From contig NZ_ABCS01000038.1 in the NCBI RefSeq assembly GCF_000170895.1, positions 1 through 64,000 on the forward strand: a stretch of DNA of 64,000 nucleotides, read 5' to 3'. A program made the position numbers and the translations under genes. Of this stretch, positions 46,613 through 53,327 are shown in pieces; within the stretch, counting starts at the first letter, position 1; the number at the start of each line of letters is the position of its first letter. The notes beneath the pieces were generated by a model, which saw nothing but the letters and a program-made list of their open reading frames with translations, ran no database searches and was not told the origin of the DNA. The DNA is from Plesiocystis pacifica SIR-1 (GTDB lineage Bacteria; Myxococcota_A; Polyangia; Nannocystales; Nannocystaceae).

Positions 46613-47633
46613 GGACGCTGCACCTCTTCTAACACGGGCGGGAGGTCCGCGGATGGCCATGACTCCTCCCCAGGGCGGGCTGGACCGCAGGCTGGGAGAG
46701 ACTCGCCACCCGCTCATGTCGACACCGCCGGCGCCGTCGAGCCGGTGTCTCCGAAAGTGGGAGAGACTCGGTATATGTACTCCGCTGCGCGCTTGAATCA
46801 ATTGCGGGGGCCGATCTCCGGTGAACTTGGATCACGGGAGGGTGACCATTTGGCCGGAATTCGGCCCCTTTGGCCAGTTCTGGGCCGCTTCGAGTGCGCT
46901 CCGACTACACGAAATTCAATCACGCTGGCATCATTATTCGTGAACGGCAATTTTCTTGCCTGACTGGAATTGTGTTTGGTGCGATAAATGTAGTGACATC
47001 AATCAGCTGTTGATGCACTCTCGTGAGGGCAGGAATGCCGAGGTGCTGGCCGGCGTGGTGTGTCGATGACACGGGTGTGGGTTGGCGAGGAAATGGGACA
47101 GCAGCACCTCGGCATCCTTGCTGGCTTCGCGGGTGACGTTCACCGGGTGGCCCGGCTCGAGACCGCGGTCTCGGGCTGGGCTGCTGGCGCTGGATGACCC
47201 TGGCCGCGCGGGCGGCTCGCTGAGGATCGTTCGCCGAGCCATCGGGCAGTCAGGGCCTGTGATTGGGCAGTCACGGAGATCGCAGAAGAAAAACGCGTAC
47301 TGTGCGCCGCGTGTGATGTCAGCACGCGAGACTGGGATTCTCCGACGGCCCGAGCGAAAACGCCCTGTTACAGCAGAGCTGGAATTCCAAAGTGGCCATT
47401 CGATCATCCAGCAAAACACGAAATTTAGCGATATCAAGCGCCCCTACGCCGTTTGGCGCTTCGTCGAGGGCAACATTAGCTGCCATCCGTAGTTCAGCCA
47501 GGCCAGAAAAATTATAGTGATCTGTTGCATTCCGCCCCGCCCGGAGGTATCGATTTCTTGCGCCGGCTAGCCGACCCATTGGTGAGCAAACCGACCAGCT
47601 TTTCACACATCCACTCCCGACGAGCTGACAGCC
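46613..47633. other. 1-kb spacer with several strong hairpins
   Basis: No credible gene is present. It contains the direct repeat GGGAGAGACTCG (about 46694 and 46762). A bulged hairpin lies at 46997-47015 (CATCAA/TTGATG). Perfect 14-bp arms ATGCCGAGGTGCTG (47035-47048) and CAGCACCTCGGCAT (47102-47115) enclose an inner hairpin GTGTC/GACAC (47060-47072). A 16-bp palindrome CGAGACCGCGGTCTCG is at 47158-47173. The final 130 bases before the terpene synthase are AT-richer and may hold its promoter. Confidence 0.55.
47035..47115. ncRNA. Candidate structured RNA element
   Basis: A perfect 14-bp stem closes a 53-nt interior that itself contains a perfect 5-bp hairpin. Such nested pairing is rare by chance in 80 nt. 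It could be a leader RNA for the terpene synthase gene or a small RNA. No known riboswitch consensus is recognised. Confidence 0.35.
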
Positions 47634-48728
47634 ATGACCACCACGAACACTCTCGAGCGCCTCTCTCGCCCCGATGGACCGGTCCTCAGCTTCGAGCCCA
47701 CCCAGGGACGGGGTGACCGTCCTCGCCTCGAATGTGGTCTCGAAGAGGCCATCAATGAGTTCGTGGAGGAGGCTCACGAGCACACGCTGCGCTGGGCCGT
47801 CGAGTCGGGCCTCGTCCAGGACACGGGCTCCAAGTTCGAGCGCTTCCGTGGCGCGCGCTTTACGTGGCTGGCCGCTCGGGCCTACCCCACGGTGACCCGC
47901 GGGCAGCTCGAGCTCATCTCCGACTGGATCACCTTCCTGTTCTTCTACGACGACATGTGTGACACGCAGGAGTCGACCGAGAAGGACTACCTCAAGAAGT
48001 TGGTCGCGGCCGAGAACCGGCTCATCGCCATCGGCCACGGCGCGGAGATTGACGACACCGACTCGCCCCTCAACTCGGCCCTCGCCAACATCCGCGACCG
48101 CGTCGCGGAGCAGGGCGCCGACGCGTGGCTCGGTCGCCTCGGCTACCACATCCAGGAGTACATCGAGGGCTGCCGCTGGGAGCGATTCATTCGCATGCAG
48201 GGCTCCATCCCCAGCCTCGCCACCTACTCCAAGCTGCGCCTGCTGATCAGCGCGGTCTACCCCTGCTTCGACTTCGCTGGCCTGTGCATCGACGGCTCGC
48301 GCACGGACTTCGCCGACAACATGCTCGTGCAGCAGCTCGAGATCATGGCGAACAACTACATCTGCTGGGTCAACGACATCTACGGCGTCGACAAGGAGAT
48401 CAGCGAGAGCACCACGAGCAACCTGGTCATCGTCCTGGCCAGCGAGCACGACCTGAGCTGGGAGGCCGCCCTCGACCGCGCCATCGAGATGTGCAACGCG
48501 GAGCTCGAGGCCTTCATGGACCTCGAGCAGGCCATCGTCGCCCTCGGCGACAGCGAGAGCTGCACCTATATCGAATCACTCAAGAGTTGGATGCGGGGCA
48601 ACCTCGACTGGTACGCCGAGACCGTCCGCTACGGCATGGAAGAAGGCGACTCTCTGTCCCGCTGCTGGAGCACCTGGGGGTGGGAGGGAAAGGACGTCGC
48701 TGAGGCCTCGGCTGGCGCTGCCGCCTGA
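47634..48728 (+). CDS. Class I terpene synthase
   Basis: A 364-residue cyclase of prenyl diphosphates, by size a sesqui- or diterpene type. The Mg-binding aspartate motif is FFYDDMCD (D106, D107, D110). The second metal motif is NDIYGVDKE at 247-255, where the usual Ser is Gly251. EGCRWERFIRMQGSIPSLATY and LRLLISAVYP match bacterial terpene synthase helices that sense diphosphate, and R332-Y333 provides the C-terminal RY pair. The product cannot be predicted from this. No prenyltransferase or P450 gene is adjacent. The ATG at 47634 follows a long spacer, and a terminator comes right after. Confidence 0.9.
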   Translation: MTTTNTLERLSRPDGPVLSFEPTQGRGDRPRLECGLEEAINEFVEEAHEHTLRWAVESGLVQDTGSKFERFRGARFTWLAARAYPTVTRGQLELISDWITFLFFYDDMCDTQESTEKDYLKKLVAAENRLIAIGHGAEIDDTDSPLNSALANIRDRVAEQGADAWLGRLGYHIQEYIEGCRWERFIRMQGSIPSLATYSKLRLLISAVYPCFDFAGLCIDGSRTDFADNMLVQQLEIMANNYICWVNDIYGVDKEISESTTSNLVIVLASEHDLSWEAALDRAIEMCNAELEAFMDLEQAIVALGDSESCTYIESLKSWMRGNLDWYAETVRYGMEEGDSLSRCWSTWGWEGKDVAEASAGAAA

Positions 48729-48747
48729 GGACCTCAATAGGTTCGAA

Positions 48748-48776
48748 GAAGCCTCCGCGCTGCGGGGGCTTTTTCA
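48748..48776 (+). terminator. Intrinsic terminator of the terpene synthase gene
   Basis: Arms AGCCTCCGC and GCGGGGGCT (one G-T pair) with a 3-nt loop, followed by five T. It starts 20 bp after the stop codon. Confidence 0.85.
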
Positions 48777-48838
48777 ATTGAGCGGGGCCCGAGGCGTCGA
48801 GCCCCGAGCCCCGAACTGGTGGGCGCAGCCTGGCCGCG

Positions 48839-49267
48839 TCAGGACGCTTCCTCGTGGCCCTCGACGCGCCGGCGCACGGAGTCGACCAGGTCGAGGGTCT
48901 CCTTCTCGTTGATGCCCGAGGGCCCGAGGTGCTGGTAGGCCGCCGCGACCTTGTGCCAGGGGAAGGCCTTGACGTCGACGCGGCCGAGCCAGGACACGGC
49001 GATCATCAAGCCGCGGACGATGGCCTCGTCGGTGACGACGGACACCGATACGCGCGGCTCGGTCTTGAGGGCCTGGGACATCGACTTGCGCTGCGGCGCG
49101 CTGACCTCGACGGCGCCGACGGAGGTCGCGAGGACCTTGAGCACCTGCTGCGAAGCGACGGTGTCGCAGTAGTCCTGCCAGGTCTCATCGTCGATGGGGC
49201 CGGGATCGTAAAAGGACACCATCAAGTTGCCTTGTACCGTCCAGTTCTTTGCTTCGCGCTTGAACAT
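48839..49267 (-). CDS. Small STAS-like protein
   Basis: A 142-residue cytoplasmic protein. The pattern WTVQGNLMVSFYDPGPIDDETWQDYCDTVA, LKVLATSVGAVEVSAPQRK, VVTDEAIVRGLMIAVSWLG and VKAFPWHKVAAAYQHL is that of a widespread myxobacterial STAS-like small-protein family, often linked to signalling, with unknown function. It resembles the protein at 46148-46612. It converges on the terpene synthase gene, whose terminator separates them. Confidence 0.7.
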   Translation of the reverse strand: MFKREAKNWTVQGNLMVSFYDPGPIDDETWQDYCDTVASQQVLKVLATSVGAVEVSAPQRKSMSQALKTEPRVSVSVVTDEAIVRGLMIAVSWLGRVDVKAFPWHKVAAAYQHLGPSGINEKETLDLVDSVRRRVEGHEEAS

Positions 49268-49435
49268 GGTGTGGTCTCGTCATCCAGAGACGCTTTCACT
49301 ATTTCACGACGTACGCCGTTGGCCAAGCACTGTAGACATGCGCGATTATCCGTGCGTCGGATCGAGCCATCTTCGCGACAGGGTGTTTTGGAGGGTGGTG
49401 ACCGCGAAGCCACGCGCGGCCGCAACGCAGCGCGC

Positions 49436-49475
49436 GAAGATCGTGCGCGGCGATGGAAGATCGTGCGCGGCGATG
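49436..49475. repeat. 20-bp tandem duplication
   Basis: Two exact adjacent copies of GAAGATCGTGCGCGGCGATG in the spacer between the STAS-like gene and tRNA-Val, just 10 bp before the tRNA terminator hairpin. Confidence 0.85.
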
Positions 49476-49484
49476 ACCATGGTC

Positions 49485-49522
49485 AAAAACGAGAGACGGC
49501 CAGTCGGGTGACTGGCCGTCTC
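49485..49522 (-). terminator. Intrinsic terminator of tRNA-Val
   Basis: Perfect 13-bp arms GAGACGGCCAGTC and GACTGGCCGTCTC with a 4-nt loop, followed on the minus strand by a T-tract (49489 to 49485). It starts 4 bp after the tRNA 3' end. Confidence 0.9.
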
Positions 49523-49526
49523 GGGT

Positions 49527-49598
49527 TGGGCGCGACAGGACTTGAACCTGTGACTTCCACCGTGTGAAGGTGGCACTCTACCACTGAGTTACGCGCCC
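49527..49598 (-). tRNA. tRNA-Val (anticodon CAC)
   Basis: A 72-nt cloverleaf. The acceptor arms GGGCGCG and CGCGCCC pair fully, the D arm is ACTC/GAGT, the anticodon stem CCACC/GGTGG encloses TTCACAC (anticodon CAC at 49564-49566), and the T arm is ACAGG/CCTGT with loop TTCAAGT. CCA is not encoded. It reads the Val codon GTG, frequent in this GC-rich genome. A strong terminator follows directly. Confidence 0.95.
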
Positions 49599-49835
49599 TC
49601 TGGGGTGCCCTCGCAGGCGAGGAACGGGCATTTAGCAAGCTTCGGCGAGGCATGCAAGCGTCGGACGGTCTCGTCCGTGGAAGCTGCGTGGAGGACGCTG
49701 TGAGTCCGCCCCCAGCCCAGGAGTCGGCCCGCCTCCCAACCCGGCCCGTGCGCGGCTCGAGGGCGTCCTGGGCCGCTCCTGGGCCATCCTGGGGACGGGG
49801 ACGGGTGCCGCACTGGAGGTGCGCTTGGAGCTCGC

Positions 49836-50249
49836 TCAGGGACCATCCTCGAGCACGGTGAACGCGTCACGGACCTCGGCCGGGATGCGGGTCGGGGCGC
49901 CGCGACGCAGATCGATGAACGCCCAGGTCGTCGTCGCCTCGAACAGCCGCTCCGCGCCTCGCTCGATCCGGGTGCGCCGAGTCGAGCTCGCCGGTCGGAT
50001 TTCGCTCACCCAAGTATGGATGGTCAGGGCGTCGCCCAGCATGGCCGCCCGGCGGTAGTCGAGATCGTGGCGACGGACGACCCACGCTGCGCCCAATTGC
50101 GCGTAGCGTGGCCAGTCCCACCCAGCGGCGGAGGAGTGGGCCGTCGCCGCGGCCAGGGTCCACTCGAGGTAGTGGACATTGCCCGCGTGGCCGAGGAGAT
50201 CGATCTCTTCTTTAGAGACCGTATGGTGATGGAGGTAGATGCCGTGCAT
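49836..50249 (-). CDS. Acyl-CoA thioesterase, 4HBT hotdog family
   Basis: A 137-residue single hotdog-domain enzyme that should hydrolyse acyl-CoA thioesters. IDLLGHAGNVHYLEWTLAAA is the YbgC/4HBT active-site helix region. The usual N-N after GH is G-N here, and the Asp in EIDLLGH is the candidate catalytic residue. WVVRRHDLDYRRAAMLGDALTIHTWV and the strand ATTTWAFIDLRRGAPTRIP complete the fold. Length is normal. The gene has no same-strand neighbour, so its acyl substrate is unknown. Confidence 0.85.
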   Translation of the reverse strand: MHGIYLHHHTVSKEEIDLLGHAGNVHYLEWTLAAATAHSSAAGWDWPRYAQLGAAWVVRRHDLDYRRAAMLGDALTIHTWVSEIRPASSTRRTRIERGAERLFEATTTWAFIDLRRGAPTRIPAEVRDAFTVLEDGP

Positions 50250-50858
50250 GGCGAGGGGCCGTGGGTGGGTTGCGAAGGGGCTCGCGTATCGCGTTGTCGA
50301 CTACTCGATGGCGACCAGGCTTCGCAAGGACGCGCAGCGCACCAGGCGCGGGTATTGTGCGCAAATTGGCGTCCCAAAACAGGGCATGGGCCCAATTGGG
50401 ACAGCATTCCCGGAGTGTGGTGGGGGTCAATGTGCAGTCCTCTCTCATTTCGAGGTCCTTGTTTCCGCGGGCCCAACGCGTGGGTGTGACATTTGGAGTC
50501 ATTTGGGGCAAAGGTACCCATCACATCGGTCTGTAAAGCTTCACCGCTGTGGCGAATGTACACATGAAACGACGGCGGTGTTCGCAATCGTGACTCATCT
50601 CAGTGTGGATAAAGGGCAGAGCCTGGCCCAAAGGTCGGACCGCCTCGGGGCGGGTCATCAAGTGCGCCTCATTGGGGTAAAAAGCCACTCAGCTGGCTTC
50701 TGTTGGGCCTGAGGGCAGGTTCCGAATTTTTTTTAGATTTTTTTTTGTGCCTTCAGGGCGGGCTGAGGGCGGCTCAGAGCAAAAATGGCAATTGTGAATG
50801 GTGGGCGTAGTTGACGGTCGACGAGACAGGAATCGCAAATGGGTGTAGTGTTCGAAGC
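50250..50858. other. 609-bp spacer with hairpins and poly-T tracts
   Basis: This lies between the divergent thioesterase and Cys-rich protein genes. It has GTCCCAA/TTGGGAC arms at 50371-50402 enclosing CCCAATTGGG. Two T runs (50727-50734 and 50738-50746) are preceded only by a weak CCTG/CAGG stem. No reading frame is protein-like. Its GC is low for this genome. It may contain an untranslated RNA or a remnant of a lost gene. Confidence 0.45.
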
Positions 50859-51338
50859 ATGGAGCTTCGCAGCAAGGTTGTTCAAGGATTCCTGGCCGCC
50901 GCGGTTGGGATGGGGTTGTTGGTGGGTGCTAGCGACAGTCAGGCGACGAACTATCGTTACCTCTGCACGTCCGTACAGGGGGCGTGCGACTACACCGGGC
51001 CGAACGCGCCGGTGCTTCGCGCGGACGTCTGTTACAACGCGGCCTCGGGTGTCTCGACCCTCAAAGGCAGCGGCGCCTGCACCGGTGGCGAGACTCCCTA
51101 CTACGTCGAGCATGGCGAGGTGATCGACCCGATGAACTCCCAAGTTGCCAGCTACGTGGCGCTGAACGACGCTTGCGACCAGGGTTACTGCTCCGCGGGG
51201 TCGTCGAATGGCGTCGAGGAGGCCCTATGCTGCGACGGTGACGGCAACTGCACCCAGCACGTGGGCGGCACCTGCACCGGTGAGATCGTGTTCTGCGCCG
51301 ACTGGACCGGCACGGAGTGCAGCGACGGGTCGAACTGA
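50859..51338 (+). CDS. Small secreted cysteine-rich protein
   Basis: A 159-residue protein from the ATG at 50859. Residues 1-29 are a signal peptide ending SDSQA. The mature part of about 130 residues holds 12 cysteines (LCTS, GACD, VCYN, ACTGG, DACDQGYCS, LCCDGDGNC, TCTG, FCAD, TECSD), an even number consistent with six disulfides. There is no lipobox and no TM after the signal. Many Gly/Asp/Asn residues suggest a compact extracellular knot. No family is recognised. It is monocistronic with a hairpin terminator. Confidence 0.72.
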   Translation: MELRSKVVQGFLAAAVGMGLLVGASDSQATNYRYLCTSVQGACDYTGPNAPVLRADVCYNAASGVSTLKGSGACTGGETPYYVEHGEVIDPMNSQVASYVALNDACDQGYCSAGSSNGVEEALCCDGDGNCTQHVGGTCTGEIVFCADWTGTECSDGSN

Positions 51339-51377
51339 GCTGAAGCCGCGCTTCGCGGCACATCTGCGAACGACATG

Positions 51378-51397
51378 GGGGAGCCTCGCGGCTCCCC
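51378..51397 (+). terminator. Hairpin after the Cys-rich protein gene
   Basis: Arms GGGGAGCC and GGCTCCCC with a TCGC loop, 39 bp past the stop. No strong T-tract follows. Confidence 0.6.
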
Positions 51398-51586
51398 TCG
51401 TTCAATTGGTCCTGGTGAGGCCCCAGTCCTAGCGAGGCCCAGAATGGGCCAGGAGAGGGCCGAGGTTCCACGAGAGTTCCCAGGGCCTCATCGGCGTGTG
51501 GCGCTCAGGAGAGCGCGGCGAGGCGGGTCATCGTCGCCCGCGAGCCCACACCATGAGGCGAGGCGAAGTGGGGGAGGGCACGTGCG

Positions 51587-51612
51587 AAGGCCGGAGCGTT
51601 TGCCCCGGCCTT
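51587..51612 (-). terminator. Hairpin after the second Ser/Thr kinase gene
   Basis: Arms AAGGCCGG and CCGGCCTT with a 10-nt loop, 36 bp past the kinase stop codon on the minus strand. Confidence 0.6.
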
Positions 51613-51648
51613 TGGTCTGGTGGTGTCGGCTCATTCGAGCCGAGCTGC

Positions 51649-53022
51649 TCAGTCGACTCGGCGAATGTCTCGCGGCCGATCGGCGCGCACATCGCTGATC
51701 TCCACGCCCGCCTCGAGCAGGTCGAGGTTGCGCGCGGTCATCTTCTTGCCGTCGAGGACCTCGGTGCTCTCGCCGCAGTCCTCGGCGTGCTTGATGGCCA
51801 TGGCGTACATCATGCGGCCCTGCTCGTAAGAGCCCCCCTCGACGAGGGTGTCGCCGATGGGGATGAGCTGCTTGCCGAACTCGCAGTAGGCCTCCGCGCC
51901 GGGGCTGGCGCTCTCGAGCAGCATCTCTCGGGCGAGCTGGCTGTCGGTCCAGGCCATGTCGCCGTCGCCGTCCTCGGCGCGGCGAGCCGCGGACTCGAGG
52001 ATGACCATGGCCGCGTCGACGCGCGGGTCGTAGTCTGACTGGGCGACGTCGATGTTTGGGCTCTCCGGGGCGAGGCCCCAGCAGAGCATGAAGGTCGCGG
52101 CGAGGGCCAGGCTGGTCAGCGCGGGCCGACGCATGCTCCGGCCGATCGTCGAGCCCGGGCGGGTCAGCTCCTCGAGCAGCTCGGCCAAGGTGGCGAAGCG
52201 CGAGGCGGGCTCGAAGCTCATGCCCCGACGCAGGGCCGAGACCATGTGCCGGGGGATGCCCTCGACGCTGCCCTGGGGGCCCGACCGCATGGCGCGGTAG
52301 CGGCTGAGCGGGTCGGAGCCGCGGAAGGGGTTGCGGCCAGTGAGCGACTCCCACAGCGCGACGCAAAACGAGAACTGGTCGCTCCGGGCGTCGCTCTCGT
52401 GTCCGGCGATGCACTCCGGCGCCATGTAGGCCAGCGTGCCCTCGGCGAGGAGCTGGGGCCCGCGGCCAGCGAAGGCGTCGATGGGGCGCGCGAGGCCAAA
52501 GTCGATGACGACGACGCGGCCATCTTCGGCCAGCATGACGTTACTGGGCTTGAAGTCGCGGTGTGACAGGCCGGCCTCGTGCACGGCCACGAGCCCGCGA
52601 CCCGCCTCGATGAAGCGCTCGAGGATGGCGGAGGGGCTGGGGCGCTGGCCGAGCCACTCGTCGAGGCGCTCGCCTTCGATGAGCTCGAGGACCAGGAACT
52701 CGAGGCCGTCGGAGCAGCCGTGGTCGTGGACCTTGACCACGTTGCGGTGGCCGACCTGCGCGAGCAGCTGCGCTTCGCGACCCGCCTCGCCGAGTTCGCC
52801 TGGCTGCAGCAGCTTGAGGGCCACCGGCCGGCCGAGGGTTCGATCGAGGGCGCGGTAGACCGAGCCGCCCGCGCCCTGGCCGAGGTGGCCAAAGATGCGG
52901 TAGCGGTTGGCCACCAAGGTGGCGCGCTCCCAGGTGCCAGACTCGTTGCCGAAGGGGCCGTCCACGATGGACGACTCGGCGCTTCGAGCAGGAGGGCACA
53001 GGGGCGGGGTCACGGCTTCCAT
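51649..53022 (-). CDS. Transmembrane Ser/Thr protein kinase
   Basis: A 457-residue PknB-type kinase from the ATG at 53022 (the frame upstream is not coding). Glycine loop GQGAGG at 49, K70 in VALKLL, HRDFKPSN at 154, DFGLA at 174 and MAPEC near 200 make it catalytically complete. A TM helix at 299-317 leads to a short extracytoplasmic region of about 140 residues with helical pairs (ARRAEDGDGDMAWTDSQLAR, YEQGRMMYAMAIKHAEDCG) that may be a degenerate TPR sensor. It resembles the larger kinase at 36898 in layout but is much shorter. Targets are unknown. Confidence 0.9.
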   Translation of the reverse strand: MEAVTPPLCPPARSAESSIVDGPFGNESGTWERATLVANRYRIFGHLGQGAGGSVYRALDRTLGRPVALKLLQPGELGEAGREAQLLAQVGHRNVVKVHDHGCSDGLEFLVLELIEGERLDEWLGQRPSPSAILERFIEAGRGLVAVHEAGLSHRDFKPSNVMLAEDGRVVVIDFGLARPIDAFAGRGPQLLAEGTLAYMAPECIAGHESDARSDQFSFCVALWESLTGRNPFRGSDPLSRYRAMRSGPQGSVEGIPRHMVSALRRGMSFEPASRFATLAELLEELTRPGSTIGRSMRRPALTSLALAATFMLCWGLAPESPNIDVAQSDYDPRVDAAMVILESAARRAEDGDGDMAWTDSQLAREMLLESASPGAEAYCEFGKQLIPIGDTLVEGGSYEQGRMMYAMAIKHAEDCGESTEVLDGKKMTARNLDLLEAGVEISDVRADRPRDIRRVD

Positions 53023-53327
53023 TTTGTACCACGATGTCGAAAAAAGAGTAGTGACAGAAGGCAAAAAAAAGTTGTGACTTTGAGGGTGGTAAGAGTGGTG
53101 GCCAGCGGACCCAACGCCGCGTGGAAACTCCCTCAGTGGCCGTTTCATGGGGATTTTTGGCCGTCGGGGCACTTCGCCCCGCTGGCTGGTCGAGCGCACG
53201 AACAGTGGGAGAAGGACCACAATCGTGTGATTAGTTGGCACTGGAGAAAGTAGCGAGTTGGGCTACACATAGAACGGGGCAAAACGACGCAGATGATCCT
53301 CGGGGCCCTGGCTGCTAGGGTGCGGCG
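53023..53327. other. 305-bp divergent promoter region
   Basis: This lies between the kinase (minus) and the large repeat protein (plus). A-runs at 53041-53046 and 53064-53071, with GTGAC repeated on each side of the second, precede the kinase start. A CGGGGC/GCCCCG hairpin is near 53168. No gene is seen. Confidence 0.5.

Larger units (their letters stand above)
51339..51648. other. 310-bp spacer between convergent genes
   Basis: It contains two terminator-like hairpins, at 51378-51397 and 51587-51612, and no credible gene. Confidence 0.6.

Noticed and set aside
47319..48449. Antisense frame across the terpene synthase
   Set aside because: It is a shadow of a gene whose catalytic motifs are intact on the plus strand.
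50727..50746. Intrinsic terminator at two poly-T runs
   Set aside because: Only a 4-bp stem precedes the T runs and no gene ends nearby on that strand.
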